Source: Opitutaceae bacterium
Lineage (GTDB): Bacteria; Verrucomicrobiota; Verrucomicrobiia; Opitutales; Opitutaceae
Length of the DNA: 35,875 nucleotides
NCBI GenBank assembly: GCA_005799525.1
Contig: SYGN01000200.1
Location: 1-35,875, forward strand
Direction of reading: 5' to 3'
Below are positions 7,438 to 16,208 of this stretch, one piece after another. Position 1 is the first letter of the stretch; the number at the start of each line of letters is the position of its first letter. Below the pieces are notes generated by a model. The model was not told the origin of the DNA and did no database searches. It saw nothing but the letters and a program-made list of their open reading frames with translations. The translations under genes and the position numbers were made by a program.

Positions 7438-8436
7438 TCACTCCCCGAGTTTTTTTCCCGTCACGAGGTGGTTCTGCACGTAGTCGCGGACGCTGGCGAC
7501 CAGCGGCGTCATCGCCTTGGCGTATCCGGTCGCCCGCAGCTTTGTGGTGTCGGCCTGGGTGAAATACTGATACCTGCCGCGCAAAACCTCCGGCATATCG
7601 ACAAAGTCGATGGCGGGCTCGCGTCCCAGCGCCGAAAAAATCGCGCGCGTCAACGTGAGCCAGGTATTCGCCTCGCCGCTACCGAGATTGTAGAGCCCGG
7701 CGGCTGCCGTCGCCTGTTCGGCAAAGTGCAGGGTCATTTCGACCGCATCCTTCACATACAGGAAATCGCGCATTTGCTCGCCGTCTTTAAACTCCGGTTT
7801 GTGACTCTTGAAAAGTTGGACGCGGCCGGTCGCGAGGATTTGTTGATAGGCCTTGTTAACCAGCGAACGCATATCCGCTTTGTGATCTTCATTGGGCCCG
7901 AAGACGTTGAAATATCTTACCCCGACGATTCGTTTTAACCAACCCTCCCGTTGCGCGTGCAGGTCGAAGAGATGCTTTGAGTAGCCATACATATTCAACG
8001 GACGCAGCCGCGATAACTCGTCACTCCTATCATCCATGCCCTGCGCGCCGTCGCCAGAGGTGGCCGCCGACGACGCATAGATGAAGCGGGCACCATGCTC
8101 CAGCGACCAAGCCGCGAGCTCTTTGGTCACGTTGTAATTATTGTCGATGAGGTAGGCTGCGTTTTTCTCCGTCGTGGCTGAGCAGGCGCCGAGATGGAAT
8201 ACCGTGGAGAATTTTCCGAACGCCGCAGGAGAGTGCCGGAGCTGCTCGCGAAAGAAACTGGCCTCGACGTAGTCGGCGAATTTCAGCGGCACCAAATTCT
8301 TCCACTTTTCATCGCTGCCGAGGAGATCGGTGATAACGATGTTGGTGTGGCCGCGCTCGTTGAGCGCCCAGACGAGTGCGCTGCCGATGAAGCCGGCGCC
8401 ACCGGTTACGAGGATACGACCGTCGAGTGTGCTCAT
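7438..8436 (-). CDS. hldD: ADP-L-glycero-D-manno-heptose-6-epimerase
   Basis: This 332-residue short-chain dehydrogenase-type epimerase converts ADP-D-glycero-D-manno-heptose to the L form, the last step in making the heptose donor for the LPS inner core in the cytosol. Seen in the sequence: an NADP-binding GGAGFIGS motif at residues 12-19, the HLGACSATTE segment at 81-90, a catalytic Tyr150-x3-Lys154 in NMYGYSKHLFD, and RYFNVFGPNE in the substrate domain. The length matches the family (about 310-330). It is the last gene of a leftward run, 7 bases after proC. It implies that the organism makes heptose-containing LPS. Confidence 0.93.
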   Translation of the reverse strand: MSTLDGRILVTGGAGFIGSALVWALNERGHTNIVITDLLGSDEKWKNLVPLKFADYVEASFFREQLRHSPAAFGKFSTVFHLGACSATTEKNAAYLIDNNYNVTKELAAWSLEHGARFIYASSAATSGDGAQGMDDRSDELSRLRPLNMYGYSKHLFDLHAQREGWLKRIVGVRYFNVFGPNEDHKADMRSLVNKAYQQILATGRVQLFKSHKPEFKDGEQMRDFLYVKDAVEMTLHFAEQATAAAGLYNLGSGEANTWLTLTRAIFSALGREPAIDFVDMPEVLRGRYQYFTQADTTKLRATGYAKAMTPLVASVRDYVQNHLVTGKKLGE

Positions 8437-8443
8437 GGTGATT

Positions 8444-9250
8444 TCAACTGTCCTTGGACAATTCCTCCGAACGCGCCTTGGCGGCGAGCACCGTTTCCCG
8501 GATCACGCCGCGGAAGTCCCGCGCAGCCATCCGTTGCAGGCCCGCAAACGTGGTGCCGTTGGGCGAGGTCACTTGATTCCGCAGTGTCTCTGGCTCGATA
8601 TTTTTTCGTGCCAGCAGACGTGCGGCACCGAGTAGGGTCTCGACGGCGAGTGTTTGGGCGGTTTCCGGTGCGAGCCCGGCGGCCACACCAGCGTCGCGCA
8701 GCGCGGCGGCGAATTCAAAAACGTAGGCCGGCCCGCTGCCGCTCACCCCCGTGACGGCGTCCATTTGCGGTTCGGCGACTTCCACGGCCTTCCCGAGCGC
8801 ACCAAGGATGGTTTCGACGGTGGCGCGATCGGTGGCGCTGAGTGGGGCCGTGACGCACCAGCCGGTGATACCTGCGCCGATTTGGCCGGGCGTGTTGGGC
8901 ATCGTGCGTACGATGTTGCGCGCCCGTGGGAAAACGTGGCGCAGGCTAGAGATTTTCTTCCCGGCGAGAACCGAGAGCACGAGTTTCCCCTCTGTCAGAT
9001 TGGCGAGTGCCGGGTCAGCCGTCGCGAGGTGCTGGGGTTTGAACGCTACGACCAAGGTGTCGGCGCCGGCCAGGAGCTCGACCAAAGAGCGCGCTTGGAG
9101 AATGCCGGTCTTTTCTGCGAGGACGGCGGCGGATTTGCCACTGGCGCTGAAACACCTGAGGTCGGATTGAGGTGCCGCGTTTTTTGCCAGCAAACCTTCG
9201 GCAAAGGCGGTGGCCATGTTGCCGGAACCGAGGAAGGCGATCATACTCAT
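8444..9250 (-). CDS. proC: Pyrroline-5-carboxylate reductase
   Basis: This 268-residue enzyme reduces 1-pyrroline-5-carboxylate to proline with NAD(P)H, the last step of proline synthesis. The N-terminal Rossmann motif is FLGSGNMATAFAEGL. MPNTPGQIGAGITGW and the VSGSGPAYVFEF region of the dimerisation domain are family signatures, as is the C-terminal TLRNQVTSPNGTT. I chose the ATG at 9250 because the frame upstream of it (to 9331) has no family similarity. A start two codons later is also possible. It is in line with folD upstream and hldD downstream. Confidence 0.93.
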   Translation of the reverse strand: MSMIAFLGSGNMATAFAEGLLAKNAAPQSDLRCFSASGKSAAVLAEKTGILQARSLVELLAGADTLVVAFKPQHLATADPALANLTEGKLVLSVLAGKKISSLRHVFPRARNIVRTMPNTPGQIGAGITGWCVTAPLSATDRATVETILGALGKAVEVAEPQMDAVTGVSGSGPAYVFEFAAALRDAGVAAGLAPETAQTLAVETLLGAARLLARKNIEPETLRNQVTSPNGTTFAGLQRMAARDFRGVIRETVLAAKARSEELSKDS

Positions 9251-9272
9251 CGAAGTGTCTGCAGACCTTTTT

Positions 9273-9455
9273 TTAAACTGGATGAGTGTCTTCGACCGCC
9301 CCCTCGCTGAGACCCTCCCGTTTACTTTCATGGGTCGTGCGTGCCGTGCCGAAGATCACTGGAATGTGGCGGATGCCCTCGCGCTCCACTGTTCGTTTCA
9401 GGAACGCGACGTTGCTGGATTGGTCATCGACGACTCGAATCAAGGGGGCAGCCAT
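9273..9455 (-). CDS. Possible small protein of 60 residues, unknown function
   Basis: A short open frame fills the gap between folD and proC in the same direction, 37 bases after folD and 22 before proC. Its sequence starts MAAPLIRVVDDQSSNV and is rich in charged residues, with no Cys, no membrane segment and no motif I recognise. The frame continues upstream to a TTG at 9491, but the ATG at 9455 is the more natural start. Support is its position, the absence of any other explanation for the gap, and a protein-like composition. It may be spurious. Confidence 0.35.
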   Translation of the reverse strand: MAAPLIRVVDDQSSNVAFLKRTVEREGIRHIPVIFGTARTTHESKREGLSEGAVEDTHPV

Positions 9456-9492
9456 GGGGAGAAAATGAGAACTGGCGAGTGCCCAGCGCAAG

Positions 9493-10368
9493 CTAGTGCG
9501 TTGCGCGGAGGTGAAACGCCTTGATCGTATTCTTCATCAGCATCGCGACCGTCATCGGGCCGACGCCGCCGGGGACGGGCGTGCTCTTCGCGCAGAGCGG
9601 CGCGACGCTCGGGAAGTGCACGTCGCCCGTGAGCCGGTAGCCCGTTTTCTTGCTGGAGTCAGGCACCCGGTTAATGCCGACGTCGATGACGACGACTCCG
9701 GGCTTCACCATGTCGGCAGTGACGAACTCGGCCCGGCCGATGGCGGCGATGAGCACGTCGGCCTGGCGCGTGAGTGTCGGGAGGTTCGCGGTTCCGGAGT
9801 GGCAAATGGTGACGGTGCCGTTTGCCCCCGCACGTTTCCGGAGCGCGAGGAGCGCGATGGGCTTCCCGACGATGAGTGAGCGACCCAACACGACGACGTG
9901 TTTCCCCTTGAGGTCGGTGCCGCTGCGCGCGAGTAGTTCCATGATGCCGGCCGGCGTGCAGGAGACAAATCCAGTGTCATCCTCTTGAGCAATCTTGCCG
10001 AGGTTGATCGTGTTGAAGCCGTCCACATCCTTGTCGGGTGAGACGCGCCTGAAGACCGCGACCTCGTCGATGTGTTTCGGCAACGGAGACTGGACCAGAA
10101 TGCCGTCTACGGTGGCATCAACGTTGAGGCTGTCGATCAGGGCGAACAGTTCCTCCTGCGTGATGGTGACGGGCGGAAGAATGATCCGGCTGGTGACGCC
10201 AATGTCCGCAGCGGTCGTGTCCTTTTTTTTCACGTAGGAGACCGACGCGGGGTCCTCGCCCACGCGCACCAAGGCGAGACATGGTTTGCGGCCCGTGAAC
10301 GTGGCGACTTCGGCCTTGAGTTCGGCGATGAGGGTGGTGGCGGCTTGATTTCCGTCGATCAATTCCAT
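9493..10368 (-). CDS. folD: Bifunctional methylenetetrahydrofolate dehydrogenase/cyclohydrolase
   Basis: This 291-residue cytosolic enzyme interconverts 5,10-methylene-THF and 10-formyl-THF in one-carbon metabolism. Visible motifs are the Tyr45-x3-Lys49 pair that binds and activates folate (YVKKK), [20 protein letters not shown], the NADP-site [13 protein letters not shown], and the C-terminal [15 protein letters not shown]. Length is normal for FolD. It lies 58 bases downstream of a secreted-protein gene in the same leftward run. Confidence 0.95.
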   Translation of the reverse strand: MELIDGNQAATTLIAELKAEVATFTGRKPCLALVRVGEDPASVSYVKKKDTTAADIGVTSRIILPPVTITQEELFALIDSLNVDATVDGILVQSPLPKHIDEVAVFRRVSPDKDVDGFNTINLGKIAQEDDTGFVSCTPAGIMELLARSGTDLKGKHVVVLGRSLIVGKPIALLALRKRAGANGTVTICHSGTANLPTLTRQADVLIAAIGRAEFVTADMVKPGVVVIDVGINRVPDSSKKTGYRLTGDVHFPSVAPLCAKSTPVPGGVGPMTVAMLMKNTIKAFHLRATH

Positions 10369-10426
10369 GAGTAAAAGATTCCCGGAACCGACGGAAGGTG
10401 GCCTCCGCGGTTTCGGGCGAGCAGGA

Positions 10427-11260
10427 TTATTTCAACTGCAGGGTTTCAACCTGGATGACGATTTCCTTGGAGTCGGGAGCGTTTTTGGCCGCACCGAAAA
10501 CGACCACGGTATGGTTGGCGTAATTCTCGATTTGGTCGGTCTGGAGGAGCTTGGAGACGTCCAGGTAAGCGTAACGTTTGCCGGCATCGTCGGTGAGTGC
10601 CCAATCGTAAGGACGGCGCGGGGTGAACGGACGACGCGTGGAGACAAACTTGCCTGCGAATTGGCGCGGGAGTGTGCTCGCGCCGCCGTCGCCGAGATTG
10701 ACGGTGGGGGCGGCGTGTCCGGGCGTTGCCACGCCATAAACACCGGGCGAAACGGGCGGGGCTGACATCGGCGCACCGACCGGTGGAGTGGGCGCCGCCG
10801 AGGCGCTGGCCGGCGTGCTCGCGAACGAGGGGGTCGAGTCCGCTGGGCCGCCGATGTAGATATAGGCGGTGAGTTTTCGCTCGAGGCGGATCTGCGTCCA
10901 TTTCCCGTGCAGCCCTGTGAGTGTGCTTTGGTCGTCTTTCTGAGCAACAGTCAGCACCCCGCCATCGAGTTTGGGCGCCAAGTAGAGGTTGCACCCTACT
11001 TTCACGTCGAGGCCCTTCGTGAGGTCTTTGTTCTGCACATAGGCCTCGAAGGGGCCAGGCAGCTCGATGGCGAGCCAACCTGCGGGTGTCCCGGCGACCG
11101 CATCGGTCGTTGCGGCGGGCTCCGTGCCCGCCTTCAGGAACGTGAAGGCAGGGGAGGACTGGTCCGGCTGGGTGTGGACGGCCGTGGTCTTAGTCAGTGG
11201 CGTGGCGAACGCTGCGGCAGTCGCGATAGAGACGGCGAGCAGGAGGAGTTTAGTCTTCAT
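10427..11260 (-). CDS. Secreted protein with SH3-like N-terminal part, function unknown
   Basis: This 277-residue protein has a clear signal peptide (residues 1-19, [19 protein letters not shown]). Residues 25-75 read like a bacterial SH3 domain ([14 protein letters not shown], then [16 protein letters not shown]). Residues about 145-185 are a Pro/Ala/Ser-rich linker. The C-terminal 75 residues look like a compact beta domain ([21 protein letters not shown]...). It has a single Cys and no catalytic motif. The start overlaps the end of the pseudouridine synthase gene by 11 bases, so the two are co-transcribed. An envelope role is an inference from the signal peptide and the SH3-like domain. 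Confidence 0.82.
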   Translation of the reverse strand: MKTKLLLLAVSIATAAAFATPLTKTTAVHTQPDQSSPAFTFLKAGTEPAATTDAVAGTPAGWLAIELPGPFEAYVQNKDLTKGLDVKVGCNLYLAPKLDGGVLTVAQKDDQSTLTGLHGKWTQIRLERKLTAYIYIGGPADSTPSFASTPASASAAPTPPVGAPMSAPPVSPGVYGVATPGHAAPTVNLGDGGASTLPRQFAGKFVSTRRPFTPRRPYDWALTDDAGKRYAYLDVSKLLQTDQIENYANHTVVVFGAAKNAPDSKEIVIQVETLQLK

Positions 11261-12059
11261 GAATGAGAGGAGTATCGCTGGGTTCGATGGTCGTGGCTTC
11301 GAGGGTAGCCCGCGGTGTACGCGGATTTTGAAACAGTAGTTCGATTTCCTTCGCGGAAAGTTTTTTCATCGCGCGGGTGGGGATTCCTTTCAAGGGGAAC
11401 GCCCCAATCTGATAGCGGCGGAGGCGTTTTACATCGTAGCCGATCGTGGTGAAGAGGAGGCGGATTTCGCGTTTCTTGCCGTGATGCATGTGCACATCGA
11501 GATTGGTGGCCTCATTGCCCGCACCGGGGTGGATGAGCGCGGCTCGTTCGACTTTTAGCCGCTCGCCGTCAAACGTGATTCCTTTGATTAGCAGCGGGAG
11601 ACGTTTCGAGGGAAAGGGGTTCTTCAGAATAACGTGGTAGCGTTTCGTGACGAGGTTCGAGGGATGGGTCAGGCGTTGGGCGAGATCTCCGTCGGTGGTG
11701 AGAATGACGAGACCTTCGCTATCCTTGTCGAGGCGACCGGCGCAAAAAAAACGATACTTGGCGAATTCCCGCGGCAGCACGGTGAAAACCGTATCGGGAT
11801 TGTGTGGGTCGTCGTTGGTGCACGCGAGGCCTCGGGGCTTGTTCATCGCTAGCGTCAAACGCGGCTGCACGGTGGAGCGAACATTTTTTCCGCTCGCGGT
11901 GATCCGGTCGACGCCGGGCGTTACCTTCTGCCCGAGGGTGGCAACCACGCTGTTCACCCACACCTCGCCCTGCGCGATCAGGGCTTCGGCGGCTCGTCTC
12001 GAACAGAGGCCGGAGTCGGCGAGGTATTTTTGCAGGCGGATAGGCTCGGTGGGTGACAT
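11250..12059 (-). CDS. RsuA/RluB-family rRNA pseudouridine synthase
   Basis: This 269-residue protein has an N-terminal S4 RNA-binding domain (IRLQKYLADSGLCSRR, residues 7-22). A RsuA/RluB/RluE/RluF catalytic domain follows. The catalytic Asp111 lies in GRLDKDSEGL, and MNKPRGLACT and KKREIRLLF also match the family. These enzymes make single pseudouridines in rRNA. An S4 domain plus this length suggests RluB (23S rRNA), but RluF or RsuA cannot be excluded. I chose the ATG at 12059 because homology starts there. The frame is open to 12185 without similarity. It heads the leftward run and is divergent from the reductase gene. Confidence 0.88.
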   Translation of the reverse strand: MSPTEPIRLQKYLADSGLCSRRAAEALIAQGEVWVNSVVATLGQKVTPGVDRITASGKNVRSTVQPRLTLAMNKPRGLACTNDDPHNPDTVFTVLPREFAKYRFFCAGRLDKDSEGLVILTTDGDLAQRLTHPSNLVTKRYHVILKNPFPSKRLPLLIKGITFDGERLKVERAALIHPGAGNEATNLDVHMHHGKKREIRLLFTTIGYDVKRLRRYQIGAFPLKGIPTRAMKKLSAKEIELLFQNPRTPRATLEATTIEPSDTPLIHED

Positions 12060-12165
12060 GGACGAAGCGCAGTGGGCGGGAAATCGGTTCCGTCTGCAAG
12101 CCTGCGCACCGATCGAAAGTGGCTTGCGTGCCGGATCATCGCGGAGCTTCATCCGCGCTTCCTCT

Positions 12166-13335
12166 ATGTCCGCCCCTGCCGACACCTCTACTTACTCCAA
12201 GGATCAACCGTTCTCGGCGAAAATTACCGAGAACCGGCTTCTCAACAAGCCCGGCTCCGCCAAGGAAACGCGACATTTTGTCGTGAGTCTGACGGGCAGT
12301 GGCCTCCACTACAAAGCAGGCGACTCGCTCGGCGTCTTTCCGACTAACCGGCAGAGCGAGGTTACGGAGATCTTGCAACGTCTCGGTGCGACTGGCGAGG
12401 AGCTCGTCTCGCCCGCGATGCTCAAACTCCCGGCGCCCATTTCATTGCGCGAGGCGCTGTCGTCTCGCTTGGCCTTGGGTAATTTATCTCCTCGGATCAT
12501 GGGCACCTTGGCGGTGAAGGCGACCGACGCAGGCGAGCGCGCCAAGCTCGCGGGTCTGCTCGCGCCCGAGTCGAAGGAGGTGCTGGCTGCGTTTCTTCAT
12601 GGGCGTGAATACGTCGACCTGTTGGCGGAGTTTCCGAGTGCTCAGCTCACCCCGCAGGAGTTTGTGGACCATTTGCGGAAGTTGATGCCGAGGCTCTACT
12701 CAATCGCATCGTCGCCGAGAGTTCATCCGTCGGATGCCCACCTCACGGTTGCCGTGGTCCGCTACGAAACGAACCATCGTGAGCGGGTGGGCGTGTGTTC
12801 AACCTTCATGGCAGACCGTGTGCAAGTAGGGACAACGCCCACGCCGGTGTTTGTGTCGCATTCTCATTTTTCCCCGCCAGAGGATGGTGCGAGGGATTGC
12901 ATTATGGTGGGACCGGGCACCGGAATCGCACCGTTTCGGGCGTTTGTGCAGGACCGTGTGGCGAGCGGTGCGACCGGGCGGAACTGGGTTTTTTTCGGCG
13001 ACCAAAAGAGTGCGACCGACTACCTTTATGGAGAGGAATGGGACGCCTATGTAGCCCAAGGGCACGTGGCGCGTCTCGATTTGGCGTGGTCGCGCGACCA
13101 ACTGCTGAAGGTCTATGTGCAGGACAAGATCCGGGCCAACGCCGCCGAGCTGTGGACGTGGATTCAGGGTGGCGCACATTTCTACGTTTGTGGCGATGCG
13201 AAGCGCATGGCGAAGGATGTCGACGTGGCCTTACATGATACGATCGCGGAGCACGGAAGTATGACGCCCGCGCTCGCGGCGGACTACGTCAAGCAGTTGA
13301 AAAAGGAGAAGCGCTATCAACGGGACGTGTATTGA
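12166..13335 (+). CDS. CysJ-like NADPH-flavin reductase lacking the flavodoxin domain
   Basis: This 389-residue protein corresponds to the FAD/NADPH half of sulfite reductase flavoprotein (CysJ) and related diflavin reductases. Seen are the FAD-binding RLYSIASSP (176-184) and GVCSTFM (209-215), the NADPH site GPGTGIAPFR (249-258), FFGDQK, and YVCGDAKRMAKDV. It ends in the family's RYQRDVY terminus. The FMN-binding flavodoxin domain that normally precedes this part is absent, and the frame upstream (11647-12165) is antisense to the pseudouridine synthase and shows no such domain. It may reduce a separate flavodoxin or ferredoxin, or a sulfite reductase hemoprotein directly. The start at 12166 is chosen by homology. 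Confidence 0.88.
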   Translation: MSAPADTSTYSKDQPFSAKITENRLLNKPGSAKETRHFVVSLTGSGLHYKAGDSLGVFPTNRQSEVTEILQRLGATGEELVSPAMLKLPAPISLREALSSRLALGNLSPRIMGTLAVKATDAGERAKLAGLLAPESKEVLAAFLHGREYVDLLAEFPSAQLTPQEFVDHLRKLMPRLYSIASSPRVHPSDAHLTVAVVRYETNHRERVGVCSTFMADRVQVGTTPTPVFVSHSHFSPPEDGARDCIMVGPGTGIAPFRAFVQDRVASGATGRNWVFFGDQKSATDYLYGEEWDAYVAQGHVARLDLAWSRDQLLKVYVQDKIRANAAELWTWIQGGAHFYVCGDAKRMAKDVDVALHDTIAEHGSMTPALAADYVKQLKKEKRYQRDVY

Positions 13336-13404
13336 ACGAAGTTGACGATTGGCGGTTGCCGCTTGGATTTTCCTTCGTTCACATCACGCGCGAATTAGAA
13401 AAAT

Positions 13405-14154
13405 ATGCTCACGTTTACCCATCGCACTGCCCTGATTACGGGCGCCGGCCGAGGCATCGGCAAAGCCATCGCTGAAACGCTCGCCAAACAAGGCGTGACG
13501 GTTATCTGCGTCTCAAAGTCAGCCGAATCTTGCGGTGCGACCGCCGCCGCGATCATCGCCGCGGGTGGCAAGGCGAAGGCTCTGGCCGTTGATGTGGCCG
13601 ATGGCGCAGCCATCGCCAAGGCGTCGGAGGAGTTGCTGAAAGAGTTTCCCGCCATCGACATTCTCGTGAACAACGCCGGCATTACGCGTGATGGCTTGTT
13701 GTTTCGGATGAGTGAGTCCGATTGGAGCGATGTCATTGGGACGAATCTCACGAGCTGTTTCCATTGGACGAAATTGATCGGTCGCCCGATGACGCGGGCC
13801 CGCTGGGGGCGGATCGTTAATATCGCGTCCGTCAGTGGCATTATGGGCAACGCCGGCCAAGCCAACTATTCGGCCGCCAAAGCCGGGATGATTGGGTTGA
13901 CGAAGACCCTCGCTCGCGAATTCGCTGGCCGCAGTGTGACGGTCAATGCGGTCGCTCCCGGATTCATCAAGACCGACATGACCACGGAGTTTGTGAACAA
14001 CCCCGAAGTGTCGGCGAAAATCCTCGAAGCCGTGCCCCTCAAACGCTTCGGCGAAGTGGCGGACGTCGCGAATATCACGGCCTATCTTTGCTCCGAGGAA
14101 GCCGGCTACATTACCGGTCAGGTTTTTTCCATTGACGGCGGCATGGCAATGTGA
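13405..14154 (+). CDS. fabG: 3-oxoacyl-ACP reductase
   Basis: This 249-residue short-chain dehydrogenase uses NADPH to reduce 3-oxoacyl-ACP in type II fatty acid synthesis. Motifs: GAGRGIGK at residues 13-20, NNAG at 89-92, Asn114, and the catalytic Ser142 and Tyr155-x3-Lys159 (QANYSAAKAG). The C-terminus ends GQVFSIDGGMAM, as in FabG. It is followed by acpP (40 bases) and fabF, the common fab gene order, which supports FabG over other members of this large family. No Shine-Dalgarno sequence precedes the ATG. Confidence 0.93.
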   Translation: MLTFTHRTALITGAGRGIGKAIAETLAKQGVTVICVSKSAESCGATAAAIIAAGGKAKALAVDVADGAAIAKASEELLKEFPAIDILVNNAGITRDGLLFRMSESDWSDVIGTNLTSCFHWTKLIGRPMTRARWGRIVNIASVSGIMGNAGQANYSAAKAGMIGLTKTLAREFAGRSVTVNAVAPGFIKTDMTTEFVNNPEVSAKILEAVPLKRFGEVADVANITAYLCSEEAGYITGQVFSIDGGMAM

Positions 14155-14194
14155 ACCCTCTACCTAGCTGCTTTTCCCTCCAAAATTTCCGAAA

Positions 14195-14458
14195 ATGGCC
14201 GACCAAAAAACCATCGAACAACGCGTCAAAGAGATCATTGTTAACCAGCTCAACGTCAACGAAGAGCAGATCACTCCGACCGCATCTTTTCTCGACGATC
14301 TCGGCGCTGACTCACTCGACACCGTCGAATTGATCATGGCCTTCGAAGAGGAGTTTAAGGATGAAATTAAGGGAGAAATCCCTGAGGCCGATGCCGAGAA
14401 ACTGCAGAATGTCGGACAAGTCATCGATTATATCAAAGCCAAAGCTGGCGCTGCCTGA
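14195..14458 (+). CDS. acpP: Acyl carrier protein
   Basis: This 87-residue acidic protein carries growing acyl chains on a 4'-phosphopantetheine attached to Ser40 in the motif [10 protein letters not shown]. Four-helix ACP features are clear: an N-terminal [13 protein letters not shown] helix, the DSL motif, and the acidic helix II with FEEEFKDEI. It lies between fabG and fabF, and a strong hairpin follows it. That hairpin may let acpP transcripts outnumber those of fabF, as ACP is needed in large amounts. Confidence 0.97.
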   Translation: MADQKTIEQRVKEIIVNQLNVNEEQITPTASFLDDLGADSLDTVELIMAFEEEFKDEIKGEIPEADAEKLQNVGQVIDYIKAKAGAA

Positions 14459-14481
14459 GATTTAACGTCTTCATCATTTTT

Positions 14482-14530
14482 GGCGTTCTGCCCATTTCCG
14501 ATCCGGAAATACCTGGCAGGACGCCTTTTT
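14482..14530 (+). terminator. Terminator or attenuator hairpin between acpP and fabF
   Basis: An 11-bp stem (GGCGTTCTGCC at 14482-14492 with GGCAGGACGCC at 14515-14525, one G-T wobble) encloses a second perfect 7-bp hairpin (ATTTCCG/CGGAAAT, 14494-14510). Five T follow directly, at 14526-14530. It begins 23 bases after the acpP stop. Confidence 0.8.
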
Positions 14531-14562
14531 GTTTTCTGAACAACCGAATTTCCTCCCCGAGT

Positions 14563-15822
14563 ATGGAAATGCCTTCGTCTTCACGCCGCGTCGTTGTCAC
14601 GGGGCTCGGGGTAGTTGCCTCCATCGGCCACACCGCGGAAGCTTTTTGGGAAAGTTTGGTGGCAGGCCGAGGGGGTATTCACCGGATAACGTTGTTTGAT
14701 CCGAAGGACTTTGCCAGTCAGGTCGGGGCGGAAGTGCGCGATTGGGATCCAGCCGATCACATGGATGCTAAGGAGGCGCGGCGCAATGACCGGTACACGC
14801 ACTTCGGCTTCGTCGCCGCAAAACAGGCCGTGACCGACTCCGGTCTCGATATGACGAAAGAAGACGGTGACCGAGTGGGCGTGATTGTAGGGTCTGGTAT
14901 TGGCGGCATGTATACGTACGAGTCGCAGCTCAAAGTGCTCGCCGAACGTGGTCCCCGTAAAGTTTCACCGTTCACGATACCCTCGCTCATTGGCAACATG
15001 TGCTCGGGGTTGGTCGCCATCGAGTATGGTGCGCGCGGTCCAAACTTCGGCGTCGTCTCTGCGTGTGCGACCGGAACCCACGCCCTGGGAGAGGCGGCCC
15101 ACACGATTCGGCGCGGAGATGCCGATGTGATGATCGCCGGGGGGAGCGAGGCAGCCATCACGCCGTTCGCCTACGCGAGTTTTTGCTCGATGAAGGCGAT
15201 GAGCACGCGCAACGATACACCGGAGACGGCTTGCCGCCCGTTTGACCGCGGGCGCGACGGTTTCATCATGGGCGAGGGTGCCGGCGTGCTGGTGCTCGAG
15301 TCGCTGGAGCACGCGCAAGCTCGCGGGGCCCGGATCTACTGCGAACTCGCGGGCTACGCCGCGACCTGTGACGCTTTCCATATCACCCAGCCCGACCCGG
15401 AGGGCAAGGGCCTGTCGATGGCGATGAAGCGAGCGCTCGCCAGCGCTGCGGTCAGGCCTGACCAGATCGATTACATCAACGCCCATGGGACGAGCACGCC
15501 CTACAACGATAAATTTGAGACGCTCGCCATTAAGAAAGTATTCGGCGACCACGCGTGCAAGGTGCCCATCAGCTCGACCAAATCGATGACGGGGCACCTC
15601 CTCGGTGCCGCGGGTGGAATCGAGTCGGTCATTTGCGTGAAAACGATTCAGTCGCAACTCATCGCGCCGACGATCAATCTCGAGAATCCCGATCCTGACT
15701 GCGATCTCGATTACGTGCCGAATGTCGCCCGTGCCGCTAGAGTGCAAACGGTGTTGAGCAATAATCTCGGCTTCGGCGGCCAAAATGCCTCGGTGGTATT
15801 CCGAGCACTCGGGGTGGGCTAG
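14563..15822 (+). CDS. fabF: 3-oxoacyl-ACP synthase II
   Basis: This 419-residue condensing enzyme elongates acyl-ACP with malonyl-ACP. The Cys-His-His triad is visible: Cys168 in SACATG, His308 in NAHGTSTPYND and His345 in SMTGHLLGAAGG, with Lys340. The start VVVTGLGVVASIG and end NNLGFGGQNASVVF are typical of FabF. The Cys-His-His pattern separates it from FabH, and full length separates it from chain-length factors. It is downstream of acpP behind a hairpin, so it may be partly independent in expression. Confidence 0.95.
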   Translation: MEMPSSSRRVVVTGLGVVASIGHTAEAFWESLVAGRGGIHRITLFDPKDFASQVGAEVRDWDPADHMDAKEARRNDRYTHFGFVAAKQAVTDSGLDMTKEDGDRVGVIVGSGIGGMYTYESQLKVLAERGPRKVSPFTIPSLIGNMCSGLVAIEYGARGPNFGVVSACATGTHALGEAAHTIRRGDADVMIAGGSEAAITPFAYASFCSMKAMSTRNDTPETACRPFDRGRDGFIMGEGAGVLVLESLEHAQARGARIYCELAGYAATCDAFHITQPDPEGKGLSMAMKRALASAAVRPDQIDYINAHGTSTPYNDKFETLAIKKVFGDHACKVPISSTKSMTGHLLGAAGGIESVICVKTIQSQLIAPTINLENPDPDCDLDYVPNVARAARVQTVLSNNLGFGGQNASVVFRALGVG

Positions 15823-15855
15823 CAAGAGCCCCTTGCGCTCGGTCCAAGTCGTGCG

Positions 15856-15886
15856 AAAAAAAGCCCACGATCAGCTGATCGCGGGC
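15856..15886 (-). terminator. Intrinsic terminator of rpmB
   Basis: Read on the minus strand, a 12-bp palindromic stem (15863-15886, one mismatch, centred on GATCAGCTGATC) is followed by seven T (complement of 15856-15862). It starts 21 bases after the rpmB stop. It faces the end of fabF and could also slow transcription from that side. Confidence 0.75.
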
Positions 15887-15907
15887 AATAAAGGAGGCCT
15901 CTGAGGG

Positions 15908-16138
15908 CTAGGCTTTTTCGACGAGACCCGCTTTAATGGCCTTAACGGAGACCAAGACGCGCTTGGTGCCGCCGTTGGACGTCTTGATGCGAATGCGCTG
16001 AAGGTTGGGGCGGAACTTGCGCTTCGTGATGCTCGTCACGTGCGTGCCGATGCCGCCGCTCTTTTTAGACTGACCCTTGCGGTTGATGATCGAGCCCTTG
16101 ACGGGACGGCGACCGGTGATTGCACAGATTCTGGCCAT
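15908..16138 (-). CDS. rpmB: 50S ribosomal protein L28
   Basis: This 76-residue basic protein of the large ribosomal subunit starts MARICAITGRRPVKG. It contains the family motif around KRKFRPNLQ and ends in a VSVKAIKAGLVEKA-like tail. Only one Cys is present, so it is the zinc-free form. It is monocistronic, with its own terminator. Like most genes here it has no Shine-Dalgarno sequence before the ATG. Confidence 0.95.
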   Translation of the reverse strand: MARICAITGRRPVKGSIINRKGQSKKSGGIGTHVTSITKRKFRPNLQRIRIKTSNGGTKRVLVSVKAIKAGLVEKA

Positions 16139-16208
16139 GATGGGTTCTAGTTGGTTAAAGGTTCAGAGATAAAAGTCGGGCAGTTGGCGAAGCAAGGGGA
16201 ATTTTGGG

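Noticed and set aside
11647-12165. N-terminal extension of the CysJ-like gene
   Set aside because: The added residues are antisense to the pseudouridine synthase and show no flavodoxin domain; the start at 12166 fits homology.
15885-15905. AAAGGAGG on the + strand resembling a ribosome site
   Set aside because: No start codon or gene follows on the + strand; it lies inside the rpmB terminator region.
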